This document shows, piece after piece, positions 49,404 through 58,670 of a stretch of DNA of 64,000 bases. Made by a program: the position numbers and the translations under genes. Under the pieces are notes generated by a model, which saw nothing but the letters and a program-made list of their open reading frames with translations, ran no database searches and was not told where the DNA came from. The stretch's first letter is position 1. Every line of letters begins with the position of its first letter. Source of the stretch: Mycolicibacterium sphagni (GTDB lineage Bacteria > Actinomycetota > Actinomycetes > Mycobacteriales > Mycobacteriaceae); NCBI RefSeq assembly GCF_002250655.1, contig NZ_NOZR01000022.1, positions 1 through 64,000 of the forward strand, given 5' to 3'.

Positions 49404-51010
49404 GGAATCAGCTTGCCGGGGTTCAGGATTCCCGCAGGGTCGACAGTCTGCTTGACGGCCTGCAGCACCTTCACGCCGAGCTCGCCGATCTCCGCGCTCA
49501 TCCACGGGCGGTGGTCAACCCCGACCGCGTGGTGGTGGGAGATGGTGCCACCGGTGCGCGAAATGGCATCGGAGGCAGCGACTTTGGCGGTGTGCCACTG
49601 CGTGGCGGCGTCGCCGCGTTGTCCTGCGACGACGGTGAAGTAGAGGGACGCCCCGGTGGGATACACATGCGAAATGTGGCACATCACCAATGCCGGTGTG
49701 CCGCTTTCGGCGAGCGAGTTCGTCAGCGCCTCGGTGACCGCCGCCTTCAGGGCCGGCAGGTTGGACCACGTCGTCGCCGTCTCCAGCGTCTCGCACAGTG
49801 CCCCGGCCGCCAGCAGCGAATCCCGCAGATAGGGCGCGTCGAAACGGCCGTGTTCCCAGGCCCGCGCCGGGGCCTCGCCCAGCGAGGTGCCGCCCTGAGC
49901 TTCCAGCACCGCGCGGGTTTCGGCGTGCCGGCTCTCGGTGTGCGCAGCGCTTCCCTCGAAGAGGGTGATCGCCAAGCAGCCGCCGGTGACGCTCTGCTCG
50001 CCGATGTTGCCGGTAGTGGCCAGGTTGACGCCGGTCTCGGCCTCGTCGGACAACCGCAACACGGTCGGTCCGGTGCCGATCTGGGTGACGGCGCGAAGTG
50101 CGGCAGCGCCGGTGGCGAAGTCGGGGAACGACCACGCTTCGTAGCGGACGGTTTCGGGGGTCGGATGTACGCGAAGGCGAACCCGGGTGATGACACCGAA
50201 GACGCCCTCAGACCCTGAGAACAGCTCGCGCAAATCGGGGCCTGCCGCGGTCTCCGGCGCCCGGCCAAGATCCAGCACGCCGACCGGGGTGACCACCGTC
50301 AGGCCCCTGATCATGTCGTTGAAGCGGCCGTAACCTGCGGAATCCTGCCCGGAGGAGCGGGTGGCCGCGTAACCGCCGATGGTGGCGAACATGAAGCTCT
50401 GCGGGAAGTGGCCCAATGAGAAGCCGTGTTCGCCCAGAAGTCGTTCGGCGTCCGGCCCGGTGACGCCGGCGCCCAGCTCGGCCTGCATCGACGTTTCGTC
50501 GAGCGAATGCAGTGCGTCGAGCCGGCGCAGGTCCAGCGAGATGACGGCGGCGAAATCGCCGCGGATGGGGTCGAGGCCGCCGACCACGCTGGTGCCACCG
50601 CCGAAGGGCACCACGGCGATGCCGTGTTGCGAGCAGTAACGCAATACGGTCGCGATCTCGTCCTCGCCGCCAGGAAGCAGTATCGCATCGGGTGCATTCT
50701 GATGAGTCTGTTTGCGGCGCAACAGGTCTGGGGTCGATTTGCCGCCCGCATACCGCAGCCGGTCGCGATCCTCGGTCCGGACGTAGTCGGCTCCCACGAT
50801 CGCAACGAGCGCGTCGCGGTGGACATCGGCCAGCGCCGACGGTTGCACCTGAACTTCATCGATGGACGGGGCGGGGATCTCGGTCGCTTTCACGCCCAGC
50901 GCCTGCTCGAGCAGGGCGCGGATCCCGTCGGACAGCGGCTTGGCGGCCTCGGGATCACCCCAGGCATTCCAGGCCATCGGAGGAAGCAGAGTGCGGGCGT
51001 CATTGCTCAT
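49400..51010 (-). CDS. FAD-binding oxidase, alkyldihydroxyacetonephosphate synthase-like (Rv2251-like)
   Basis: A 536-residue flavoprotein of the FAD_binding_4 / FAD-linked oxidase C family. The FAD motif VVPFGGGTSVVGGLDP is near residue 135, and GLTVVTPVGVLDLGRAPE and RSSGQDSAGYGRFNDM surround the cofactor. C-terminal HHHAVGVDHRPWM matches the His motif of the AGPS branch. It may make ether lipids or oxidise a glycolate-like acid; the true substrate is not known. It overlaps dagK by ATGA and is divergent from a TetR gene. Confidence 0.85.
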   Translation of the reverse strand: MSNDARTLLPPMAWNAWGDPEAAKPLSDGIRALLEQALGVKATEIPAPSIDEVQVQPSALADVHRDALVAIVGADYVRTEDRDRLRYAGGKSTPDLLRRKQTHQNAPDAILLPGGEDEIATVLRYCSQHGIAVVPFGGGTSVVGGLDPIRGDFAAVISLDLRRLDALHSLDETSMQAELGAGVTGPDAERLLGEHGFSLGHFPQSFMFATIGGYAATRSSGQDSAGYGRFNDMIRGLTVVTPVGVLDLGRAPETAAGPDLRELFSGSEGVFGVITRVRLRVHPTPETVRYEAWSFPDFATGAAALRAVTQIGTGPTVLRLSDEAETGVNLATTGNIGEQSVTGGCLAITLFEGSAAHTESRHAETRAVLEAQGGTSLGEAPARAWEHGRFDAPYLRDSLLAAGALCETLETATTWSNLPALKAAVTEALTNSLAESGTPALVMCHISHVYPTGASLYFTVVAGQRGDAATQWHTAKVAASDAISRTGGTISHHHAVGVDHRPWMSAEIGELGVKVLQAVKQTVDPAGILNPGKLIP

Positions 51011-51011
51011 G

Positions 51012-51046
51012 CGTTACAGTATTACAGATGTTGTCAATCAGTAACG
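51012..51046. promoter_or_regulatory. Possible operator in the divergent oxidase/TetR region
   Basis: CGTTAC (51012-51017) and GTAACG (51041-51046) form a long-spaced inverted repeat across the TetR start codon. Within it is a direct repeat TTACAGTATTACAG (51014-51027). Either could be the autoregulatory site. The evidence is weak. Confidence 0.3.
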
Positions 51047-51609
51047 ATGAATCGGTACACGTCGGCGACCGGATCATGGCCGCCGCGGCCAGCTGCGTCC
51101 GCGACTTCGGAGTCGAACGGGTCACGTTGGCCGAGATCGCCCGCCGCGCGGGCGTCAGCCGCCCGACGGTGTATCGCCGCTGGCCTGACACCCGCACGAT
51201 CGTCGCCGCGCTGCTGACCGAGCGCATCACCGGCACCTGGCGCGCGGTCCCGGCGACCCAGCCCGGTCGCGCCGGCCTGGTCGAGCGCATCGTGGAGGTG
51301 GCTCGTCGCCTGCGCGACGACGACCTCATCACTTCGGTGCTGCGGTCCACCCCCGACCTGGCGATGGTCTACATCGCGGGGCGCCTCGGCACCAGCCAGC
51401 AGATCCTGATCGACCTGTTCGTGGACGCGCTGCGGGCGGCCCAAGCCGACGGCAGCGTCCGCGCCGGCGACGTCCGCCAGATGTCGGCGATGGTGCTGCT
51501 CATCGGGCAGTCCGCCATCCAGTCCGCCCAAATCGTCGAACCCATCCTCGACGGCGACGCCTTGAGCGCCGAGCTGTCCCGCGCCCTGAACGGATACCTA
51601 GCTCCATGA
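51028..51609 (+). CDS. TetR family transcriptional regulator (Rv2250c-like)
   Basis: A 193-residue TetR protein with helix-turn-helix FGVERVTLAEIARRAGVSRP, then TVYRRWPDTRTIVAALL. Its stop overlaps the glpD start by ATGA, so it is co-transcribed with glpD, as in M. tuberculosis (Rv2250c-Rv2249c). It is divergent from the FAD-linked oxidase by 17 bp. It may regulate glycerol-3-phosphate or ether-lipid metabolism, by inference from neighbours. Confidence 0.85.
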   Translation: MLSISNDESVHVGDRIMAAAASCVRDFGVERVTLAEIARRAGVSRPTVYRRWPDTRTIVAALLTERITGTWRAVPATQPGRAGLVERIVEVARRLRDDDLITSVLRSTPDLAMVYIAGRLGTSQQILIDLFVDALRAAQADGSVRAGDVRQMSAMVLLIGQSAIQSAQIVEPILDGDALSAELSRALNGYLAP

Positions 51610-53141
51610 GTGACCTCACTGCTCTCAACGCCACCCGGCGATCCGCCGACCTCACCGAGCTCGGTGACGACGGCCGCGTCGACGTCGTCGTCATCGGCGG
51701 CGGTATCACCGGCACCGGCATCGCGCTCGATGCCGCCAGCCGCGGTCTGTCGGTGCTGCTTGTCGAGAAACACGACCTTGCCTTCGGCACCAGCCGCTGG
51801 AGCTCCAAGCTTGTCCACGGCGGCCTGCGCTACCTGGCCACCGGCAATGTCGGCATCGCCCGGCGCAGTGCTGTCGAGCGCGGCATCCTGATGACCCGCA
51901 ACGCACCGCATCTGGTGAGCCCGATGCCGCAGCTGGTTCCGCTGCTGCCGTCCATGGGCCGCACCCAACGTGCTTTGGTGCGAACCGGTTTCGTCGCCGG
52001 TGACGCGCTGCGTATCTTGGCCGGCACCACATCCTCGACGCTGCCGCGGTCGCGGCGCATCGGTGTTCCGCAGTCCGTGGCGATGGTGCCGATCGTACGC
52101 CGCGAGGGCCTCGACGGCGGCCTGCTCGCCTACGATGGCCAGCTGATCGACGACGCCAGATTGGTTGCCGCCGTTGCCCGCACCGCCGCGCAGCACGGCG
52201 CGCGAATTCTTACCCGGGTGTCCGCGGTCGCCGCCACCGGAACGTCGGTGCGGCTGCACGACGAGCTGAGCGGCGAGACCCTTGAGGTGACGGCCCGCAC
52301 CGTGATCAATGCGACCGGCGTGTGGGCAGGCGAAGTGGATACCGCCATCAAGCTTCGTCCCAGCCGTGGTACGCACCTGGTGTTCGACGCCGCGTCGTTC
52401 GGCAATCCGACTGCCGCGCTGACCATTCCGATCCCCGGCGAGATCAACCGGTTCGTTTTCGCGATGCCCGAACAGCTCGGCCGCGTCTATCTCGGGCTGA
52501 CCGACGAGGACGCGCCCGGCCCGATCCCCGATGTGCCGGAACCGACTCCCGCCGAGGTCAGCTTCCTTCTCGACACGGTCAACACCGCGCTCGGGACCGC
52601 GTTGACGACCGCAGATGTCACGGGCGCCTACGCGGGACTGCGTCCGCTGATCGACACCGGCGAAGGCCGCACCTCGGACCTCTCTCGTGAGCACGCCGTC
52701 ATTGAGTCGGACTCCGGGGTGTTCAGCATCGTCGGCGGCAAGCTCACCGAATATCGGCACATGGCCGAAGATGCGGTCGACCGCGCACTGGCCGCCCGGT
52801 TCATCACGGCCCAGCCTTGCCGCACCCGCAATCTGCCTCTGGTTGGCGCCCCCGCCAATCCCGTTGCCACCCTGCGCACTACGAGCCACCTGCCAAGCTC
52901 GCTGGTCGCCCGGTATGGCGCGGAGGCGCCCAATGTCATCGCCTCTGCGCGCTGCGACCGGCCGACTGACCGGGTTGCCGACGGAATCGACGTCACCCGA
53001 GCGGAATTCGAGTTCGCAGTGACCCACGAAGGCGCCTTGACGCCCGACGACATCGTTGATCGCCGCACCCGCATCGGGCTGGTCCAGGCCGACCGTGAGC
53101 GGGCGCTGACCGCGGCCGAGGAACTGCTGGCCCGCGCCTGA
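51606..53141 (+). CDS. glpD: Glycerol-3-phosphate dehydrogenase GlpD (GlpD1-like)
   Basis: A 511-residue FAD enzyme oxidising glycerol-3-phosphate to dihydroxyacetone phosphate, probably membrane-associated and feeding electrons to quinone. The FAD motif VVIGGGITGTGIALDAASRG is at residues 29-48, then FGTSRWSSKLVHGGLRYL, the family's substrate-site signature. GLRPLIDTGEGRTSDLSREH and GGKLTEYRHMAEDAVD mark the catalytic and C-terminal parts. It is coupled to the TetR gene by ATGA. It is convergent with accD6. Confidence 0.92.
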   Translation: MSDLTALNATRRSADLTELGDDGRVDVVVIGGGITGTGIALDAASRGLSVLLVEKHDLAFGTSRWSSKLVHGGLRYLATGNVGIARRSAVERGILMTRNAPHLVSPMPQLVPLLPSMGRTQRALVRTGFVAGDALRILAGTTSSTLPRSRRIGVPQSVAMVPIVRREGLDGGLLAYDGQLIDDARLVAAVARTAAQHGARILTRVSAVAATGTSVRLHDELSGETLEVTARTVINATGVWAGEVDTAIKLRPSRGTHLVFDAASFGNPTAALTIPIPGEINRFVFAMPEQLGRVYLGLTDEDAPGPIPDVPEPTPAEVSFLLDTVNTALGTALTTADVTGAYAGLRPLIDTGEGRTSDLSREHAVIESDSGVFSIVGGKLTEYRHMAEDAVDRALAARFITAQPCRTRNLPLVGAPANPVATLRTTSHLPSSLVARYGAEAPNVIASARCDRPTDRVADGIDVTRAEFEFAVTHEGALTPDDIVDRRTRIGLVQADRERALTAAEELLARA

Positions 53142-53165
53142 CTCACGCCGCCGAGATCGTCAGTG

Positions 53166-54587
53166 CTACAGGGGGATGTTCTTGTGCCGTCCGCGCCGGG
53201 CCGGGGCCTCGGCCAGCGCCTGAGTCAGCTTGCTTCGGGTGTGCGCCGGATCGATCTTCTCGTCGACCACACCGATCTCCACCGCGCTGTCTACACCGCC
53301 GGCGATCCGCTCGTGCTCGGCGGCCAGCTCCTCGTGCAGCGCGTCGCGTTCATGATCCGCGGCGGCGGCCAGCTTCTTCTTGTGCAAAATGCCGACCGCG
53401 GCCTTCGCGCCCATGACCGCGACCTCGGCGTCCGGCCACGCGAACACCTTGGTTGCGCCCAGTGACCGCGAGTTCATCGCAATGTAGGCCCCGCCGTATA
53501 TCTTTCGCGTCACCAGGGTGACCCGGGGAACGGTTGCCTCACCGAAGGCGTGCAGCAACTTGGCGCCCCGTCGCACGACACCGCCCCACTCCTGGTCCAC
53601 GCCGGGCAGATACCCGGGCACGTCGACGACGACGACGAGCGGAATCCCGAAGGCATCGCACAACCGCACGAAACGTGCTGACTTCTCCGCACTTTCGGAG
53701 TTCAGGCAGCCGCCGAGTCGCAGCGGGTTGTTGGCGATGACGCCGACGGTGCGCCCCGACAGCCGGCCGAGGCCGACGACGATAGACGGCGCCCACTTGC
53801 CTTGGAATTCCTCGAACGGGGTGTCCGCATCCAACAGCGCCTCCACCAGCGGATGCACGTCATAGGCGCGACGGGGCGACTCGGGCAGCAGTGCGTGCAG
53901 GTCGGAGTCACCGGCCTCGGCCTTGCTGCGGTCGAAATGGCCCTGCTGGGAGAACAATCCGATCAACCGGCGACCGCGCGCGTAGGCGTCGAGCTCGTCG
54001 GTGGCAACGATGTGGCAGACACCGGACTTCTTGTGGTGGGTGTCCGGGCCGCCGAGGGACGCCATGTCGACGTCCTCGCCGGTCACGCTACGCACCACGT
54101 CGGGGCCGGTGACGAAGACGCGGCCCTCGGCCGCCATGATGACGATGTCGGTCAGGGCGGGACCGTAGGCGGCACCGCCCGCGGCAAAGCCGACCACGAC
54201 CGAGATCTGCGGGATGTAACCCGATGCACGGATCATGGCCTCGAAAACCAGCCCCACGGCATGCAGCGCACGCACACCCTCGGCCAACCGGGCGCCGCCG
54301 GAGTGCCAGATACCCACAATCGGGCTCTGCTCCTCGATGGCGGTGTCGTAGGCGTCGACGATGTGCTGGCAGCCCTCGACTCCCATGGCGCCACCCATGA
54401 CAGTGCCGTCGGTGCAGAAGGCGATGGTGCGCAGACCGTTGACGGTGCCGGCCGCGGCCAGCACACCCGACCGGTCACGCTCATGCAGCAGCTGAACGCT
54501 GCCGTCGTCGAAAAACGTGGAGAGCCGCAGAAGCGGGTCCCGTGGGTCGAGCGATTCACCGATTGACTCAGGGGCCATGGTTGTCAT
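53166..54587 (-). CDS. accD6: Acetyl/propionyl-CoA carboxylase carboxyltransferase AccD6
   Basis: A 473-residue beta subunit of acyl-CoA carboxylase, forming malonyl-CoA for FAS-I and FAS-II. The N-terminal half has the acyl-CoA oxyanion segment SGGARLAEGVRALHAVG and GFAAGGAAYGPALTD. The C-terminal half has VVDVPGYLPGVDQEWGGVVR and KIYGGAYIAMNSRSLGA for carboxybiotin. AGGAGG lies five bases before ATG 54587. It is last in the fabD-acpM-kasA-kasB-accD6 operon, 58 bp after kasB. Confidence 0.95.
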   Translation of the reverse strand: MTTMAPESIGESLDPRDPLLRLSTFFDDGSVQLLHERDRSGVLAAAGTVNGLRTIAFCTDGTVMGGAMGVEGCQHIVDAYDTAIEEQSPIVGIWHSGGARLAEGVRALHAVGLVFEAMIRASGYIPQISVVVGFAAGGAAYGPALTDIVIMAAEGRVFVTGPDVVRSVTGEDVDMASLGGPDTHHKKSGVCHIVATDELDAYARGRRLIGLFSQQGHFDRSKAEAGDSDLHALLPESPRRAYDVHPLVEALLDADTPFEEFQGKWAPSIVVGLGRLSGRTVGVIANNPLRLGGCLNSESAEKSARFVRLCDAFGIPLVVVVDVPGYLPGVDQEWGGVVRRGAKLLHAFGEATVPRVTLVTRKIYGGAYIAMNSRSLGATKVFAWPDAEVAVMGAKAAVGILHKKKLAAAADHERDALHEELAAEHERIAGGVDSAVEIGVVDEKIDPAHTRSKLTQALAEAPARRGRHKNIPL

Positions 54588-54645
54588 CTAAACCTCCTAT
54601 GTGCGCGCTGGATATCAATCGGCACCGTCGACACGCGTCGTGTCT

Positions 54646-55908
54646 TCAGTACTTCCCGAAGGCGATCGCGACGTTGTGACCACCGAATCCGAACGAGTTG
54701 TTGATCGCGTACTGGTAGTTGCCTGGCCGGGGTTCGCCGGCCACCACGTCCAGATCGATCTCCGGATCGAGGTTGCGCAGGTTGAGCGTGGCCGGCACGA
54801 CGCCGTCCCGCAGCGCCAGCACAGTGAGGATCGACTCCACCGCACCGACGGCGCCCACCGAGTGGCCCAGCGCCGATTTGGGCGCGTAGACCGCTGGCCG
54901 ATGGGTGCCGAGCGCATTGTTGATCGCTTTGCCTTCCGCGACGTCGCCCACCTGGGTGCCTGTCGCATGGGCGTTGATGTGATCAATATCGGAAGGTTGC
55001 AGACCCGCGAGCTGGATTGCCCGCGTGATCGCGTGACCAGCTTGTTCACCGTTCGGGTCGGGCGCCACGATGTGGTACCCGTCCGAGGTGATGCCCGCCC
55101 CCATGATGCGGGCCAGGATGTTGGCCCCGCGGGCCTTGGCGTGCTCCTCGGTCTCGATGATCATCATCGCGCCACCCTCACCGAAGACGAACCCGTTGCG
55201 ATCCTTGTCGAACGGGCGGCACGCACCTGCCGGGTCATCGTTGGTGGTGGACAAGACAATTCGCATCTGAGCGAAGCCTGCGATGGGCACGGCCTCGATC
55301 TTGGTTTCGACGCCGCCGCATATCGCCATGTCGGCTTCGCCGAGAACGATCTGACGCCATGCCTGCGCGATGGCCTCCGAGCCCGAGGCGCAAGCCGAGA
55401 CCGGGGTGATGACCCCGGCTTTCGCCTTGAGCTCAAGCCCGACGGCCGCCGCGGCAGCGTTGGGCATGTACATCTGGACTGCCAGCGGTGACACCGCTCG
55501 CAGGCCTTTTGCGCGCATCGCCTCGTAGGCGTACAGCAATTCCTCGGACGAGCCGATCCCGGTGCCGAGCGCCACCATCAACCGTTTGGGATCCACTTCG
55601 GGTGAACCGGCGTTCTGCCAGGCCCGTCGCCCGATGACGGTGGCCATTTTCTGCAGATACGACATCCTGCGGAGCTCGACCCGCGTCAACTCACCGTCGA
55701 AGTCCTCGAGTAGGTGCCCGCCGATGCGGACCGGAAGGTCATACAGTTCGACGAACTCGTCGTTGAGAAGTCGAATCCCGCTTTGACCGTCCAACACCCG
55801 CTTCCAGGTGCCTTCGGCGTCGGATGCCAGGGCGGTCGTCATCGCAACTCCGGTGACGACCACGTTGGGGAAGCCATTCCCCGTTGACAATTGTGTCAAC
55901 CCTGCCAT
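54646..55908 (-). CDS. kasB: Beta-ketoacyl-ACP synthase KasB
   Basis: A 420-residue condensing enzyme of FAS-II that extends meromycolate chains to full length. Nucleophile Cys173 is in VSACASGSEA; the active-site histidines lie in INAHATGTQVGDVAEG and LGHSVGAVGAVE. It is paralogous to the adjacent kasA, 32 bp apart, and shares GGHNVAIAFG at the end. KasB is distinguished from KasA by order in the operon and by its LYAYEAMRAKGLRAVSPL region. Confidence 0.95.
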   Translation of the reverse strand: MAGLTQLSTGNGFPNVVVTGVAMTTALASDAEGTWKRVLDGQSGIRLLNDEFVELYDLPVRIGGHLLEDFDGELTRVELRRMSYLQKMATVIGRRAWQNAGSPEVDPKRLMVALGTGIGSSEELLYAYEAMRAKGLRAVSPLAVQMYMPNAAAAAVGLELKAKAGVITPVSACASGSEAIAQAWRQIVLGEADMAICGGVETKIEAVPIAGFAQMRIVLSTTNDDPAGACRPFDKDRNGFVFGEGGAMMIIETEEHAKARGANILARIMGAGITSDGYHIVAPDPNGEQAGHAITRAIQLAGLQPSDIDHINAHATGTQVGDVAEGKAINNALGTHRPAVYAPKSALGHSVGAVGAVESILTVLALRDGVVPATLNLRNLDPEIDLDVVAGEPRPGNYQYAINNSFGFGGHNVAIAFGKY

Positions 55909-55940
55909 TGCTTCCTGCCAGTCCTTTCCCCCCGGAACGG

Positions 55941-57191
55941 TCAGTAGCGCCCGAACGCAAGCGCTACGTTGTGTCCTCCGAACCCGAATGAGTTGTTGAT
56001 CGCGTACTGGTAGTCGCCATAGCGCGGTTCGCCCGCGACGACGTCCAGATCGATCTCGGGGTCGGGTGTCTCGTAATTCAGTGTGGGCGGGATGACGCCG
56101 TCACGCAGGGTGAGCACCGTGAGGATCGACTCCAGCGCACCGACCGCACCGATCGAGTGGCCGAGCGCACCCTTGGGGGCATACACCGCGGCCTCCCCGA
56201 CACCGGCGACCCGAAGCGCGTTGGCTTCGGCGGTGTCACCGATGGGCGTGGCTGTTGCGTGGGCGTTGACGTGGCTGATGTCCTTGGCGGACAGGCCCGC
56301 CGTCTCCATCGCACGCTTCATGGCCGCTCCGGCCCGGAGGCCGTCCGGCGCCGGCGCCACCATGTGGAAACCGTCCGACGAGATGCCCGCGCCAAGCAAC
56401 CGGGCCAGCGGCTTGGCGCCGCGGGCCTTGGCGTGCTCCTCGAGCTCGATAACCATCATGGCGCCGGCTTCGCCGAACACGAATCCGTCCCGGTTCTTGT
56501 CGAACGGGCGGGACGCGCCTTCGGGATCGTCGTTGTTGGTCGACATGGCGCGCATCATCGAGAACGCCGCGATTGGCAGCGCCTCGATGACACCTTCCAC
56601 ACCACCACAAACGGCGAAATCGGCGTCACCCATGACGATCTGACGCCACGCGTGAGCGATGGCCTCCGACCCTGACGAGCATGCGGACACCGGGGTGATG
56701 ACCCCGGCGCGGGCGCCCAGCTCAAGGCCGACGACCGCGGCGGCACCGTTGGGCATGACCATCTGAACGGCAAGTGGGGATACCTTGCGGGGCCCACCCT
56801 CGTTCATGGCGTCGTACATTTCGACGATTTTCTCGCCACCGCCGATACCGGTGCCGATCACGACCGAGAACCTGTCCGGATCCACGTCGGGCGTGCCCGC
56901 AGCTTCCCAGATTCGCTTGCTCAGGTACTTGCCCATCCGTTGGACATACGACATGCGTCGCAGGTCCAACCTGGTCATCTCGTCATCGATGGGCTCCTTG
57001 AGGTGTCCACCGATTTTCGCGGCCAGGTCCCACTTGTGAACGAATTCGTCATCGAGTGCGCGGATACCGCTTTCGCCCGCGAGCAGACCCTTCCACGTGC
57101 TCTCGATATCCGACGCGATGGAAGTCGTCGCCGTAACGGCCGTGACTACGACGCTGGGGAAATTGCCGTTAGCCGTGGAAGGCCTGCTCAT
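55941..57191 (-). CDS. kasA: Beta-ketoacyl-ACP synthase KasA
   Basis: A 416-residue FAS-II condensing enzyme for the initial elongation of mycolic-acid precursors. Catalytic Cys171 is in VSACSSGSEA, exactly the KasA numbering; the histidines are in VNAHATATPIGDTAEA and LGHSIGAVGALE. ATG 57191 overlaps the acpM stop by ATGA, giving tight coupling to its carrier protein. It contains a normal amount of sulfur (17 Met, 2 Cys), a useful contrast with the 0.4-8.2 kb island. Confidence 0.96.
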   Translation of the reverse strand: MSRPSTANGNFPSVVVTAVTATTSIASDIESTWKGLLAGESGIRALDDEFVHKWDLAAKIGGHLKEPIDDEMTRLDLRRMSYVQRMGKYLSKRIWEAAGTPDVDPDRFSVVIGTGIGGGEKIVEMYDAMNEGGPRKVSPLAVQMVMPNGAAAVVGLELGARAGVITPVSACSSGSEAIAHAWRQIVMGDADFAVCGGVEGVIEALPIAAFSMMRAMSTNNDDPEGASRPFDKNRDGFVFGEAGAMMVIELEEHAKARGAKPLARLLGAGISSDGFHMVAPAPDGLRAGAAMKRAMETAGLSAKDISHVNAHATATPIGDTAEANALRVAGVGEAAVYAPKGALGHSIGAVGALESILTVLTLRDGVIPPTLNYETPDPEIDLDVVAGEPRYGDYQYAINNSFGFGGHNVALAFGRY

Positions 57192-57484
57192 TCGCCCGCG
57201 AACTTCTCACGAAGGGCGGCAGCAGCCTCCGGGTTCTCTTCTTCCAGCTTCTGGATGTAGGAGACGACGTCACCGACGGTGCGCAGGCCGGCGAGATCCT
57301 CGTCGGGGATCTTCACGCCGTACTTGTCCTCGGTCTGCACGGCGATTTCCACCATCGACAGCGAGTCGATGTCCAGGTCGTCGACGAACGACTTGTCCGG
57401 GGTCACCTCGGAAGGCTCGATACCGGTGACTTCTTCGATGATCTCGGCGAGGCCGGCAATGATTTCATCCTGTGAGGCGGGCAC
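57188..57484 (-). CDS. acpM: Meromycolate acyl carrier protein AcpM
   Basis: A 98-residue acyl carrier protein. Ser41 in DIDSLSMVEI carries phosphopantetheine. An acidic C-terminal extension (residues about 80-98, EEENPEAAAALREKFAGE) is shorter than in M. tuberculosis AcpM (115 residues). The GTG start has AAGGAG six bases upstream. It follows fabD after a 149-bp gap filled by four 24-bp tandem repeats and overlaps kasA by ATGA. Confidence 0.95.
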   Translation of the reverse strand: MPASQDEIIAGLAEIIEEVTGIEPSEVTPDKSFVDDLDIDSLSMVEIAVQTEDKYGVKIPDEDLAGLRTVGDVVSYIQKLEEENPEAAAALREKFAGE

Positions 57485-57497
57485 TGTGGCTCCTTCA

Positions 57498-57593
57498 TAA
57501 TTGGTTGTGATACTTCGTACGTAATTGGTTGTGTTACTTCGTACGTGGTTGGTTGTGTTACTTCGTACGTAATTGGTTGTGTTACTTCGTAAC
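57498..57593. repeat. Four 24-bp tandem repeats between fabD and acpM
   Basis: Near-identical units begin at 57498, 57522, 57546 and 57570. Each contains TTGGTTGTG, TACTTCG and (in all but the last) a CGTACG palindrome. The first unit has GTGATAC instead of GTGTTAC, and the third starts TGGTTGG instead of TAATTGG. They occupy the 5' leader of acpM on the minus strand, just upstream of its ribosome site. AT content is far above the surroundings. Confidence 0.92.
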
Positions 57594-57633
57594 GTGCGTT
57601 TTATGCGGTTGTACCGGGCGGACGCCGGCTCGG

Positions 57634-58605
57634 TCAGAGCTCGGTGAGTCCGTCCAGATCTGCGGGTGTTTTGACGGCATGCGTCGCGACCCCCCGAAGT
57701 TCCCGTTTCGCGATGCCGGCCAGAGTGCCCGCGGGCGGGAACTCCACGATCGCCGAGCCCTCTGCGTTTTCAAAGAGCTGCCGCATGCTTTCGGTGCACA
57801 GATCCCAGCGCACCGGGCGGGTCAATTGCGCGACGAGCTTCTCCATCGCGTCTTGAGCTGAAGCTACCGGTTGGCCGTCGGCGTTGCTCAGCAGTGTGGT
57901 GGTCGGCTCAGCGATGGCGACCTCGGCGGCTGCGGCCGCGTAGCCGTCGAGAGCGGAGGCCATGTAGTGCGTGTGGAAGGCGCCTGCGGTGGCCAGCTGG
58001 CGCACCCGGGCCTTGGCCGGCGGGTCCTCGGCCAGCTTCTCCAGGGCCGCGACCGCTCCGGCGGCCACGATCTGGCCTGCGGCGTTGCGGTTGGCGGGGA
58101 TCAAGTCAAGAGCATCGAGGCGGGCCAGTACCTCGGCCTCGTCGCCGCCCAGGATCGCTGACATGCCGGTCGGCTCGATGGCGCAGGCCTTGGCCATCTC
58201 GGCGCCGCGGACGGCGGCCAGCTTCACCGCGTCGTCGGGGGAGATGACACCGGCGATCGCGTAGGCCGCGATCTCACCGACGGAGTGGCCTGCGACGACG
58301 GTCTTCCTGCCGGCCCAGATGCTCCCCGAGTCGCTGCGCTCCTGCCCGCCGGAAAGGCCGCGCTTCACCAGCTCGGCGTTGGCGAGCAGGGTGGCCGCCA
58401 CGACGAGGGGCTGGGTGACCGCGGTGTCGGTGATCTCGTCAGCGGTCGCGGTGGTGCCCAACCGGGCCAGGTCCAAGCCGGCGATGTCGGACCAGATGGA
58501 GATCTGGTCGGCAGCGCCGGGCAGCTCGAGCCAATCGGTGAGCATGCCTGGAGTCTGGGATCCCTGGCCGGGAGCCAGCACAGCGATCACGGGTTCATGA
58601 GGCAC
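57634..58605 (-). CDS. fabD: Malonyl-CoA:ACP transacylase FabD
   Basis: A 323-residue acyltransferase loading malonyl groups on AcpM. Catalytic Ser108 is in AGHSVGEIAAYAIAGV; APGQGSQTPGML is at the N-terminus; the second catalytic His is in GAFHTHYM. Just before the nucleophile elbow there is an extra hydrophilic segment, SGGQERSDSGSIWAGRK, which makes this protein about 20 residues longer than the M. tuberculosis enzyme (302). Start is GTG 58605 with no clear ribosome site. It is first gene of the FAS-II operon, after a palindrome-bearing promoter region. Confidence 0.94.
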   Translation of the reverse strand: MPHEPVIAVLAPGQGSQTPGMLTDWLELPGAADQISIWSDIAGLDLARLGTTATADEITDTAVTQPLVVAATLLANAELVKRGLSGGQERSDSGSIWAGRKTVVAGHSVGEIAAYAIAGVISPDDAVKLAAVRGAEMAKACAIEPTGMSAILGGDEAEVLARLDALDLIPANRNAAGQIVAAGAVAALEKLAEDPPAKARVRQLATAGAFHTHYMASALDGYAAAAAEVAIAEPTTTLLSNADGQPVASAQDAMEKLVAQLTRPVRWDLCTESMRQLFENAEGSAIVEFPPAGTLAGIAKRELRGVATHAVKTPADLDGLTEL

Positions 58606-58670
58606 TCTTTAAGAGAACATTGTGAAACCGGATTTGCACGGTGTAAGAGATTATGAACCTGGTCTTATGT

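Noticed and set aside
57498..57593. CRISPR array
   Set aside because: The units are contiguous with no spacers, and no cas genes are in the window.
57529..57861. Plus-strand frame beginning with a Cys/Tyr/Phe repeat
   Set aside because: The repeated peptide is a by-product of the 24-bp tandem DNA repeats (24 is divisible by three); the remainder is antisense to fabD.
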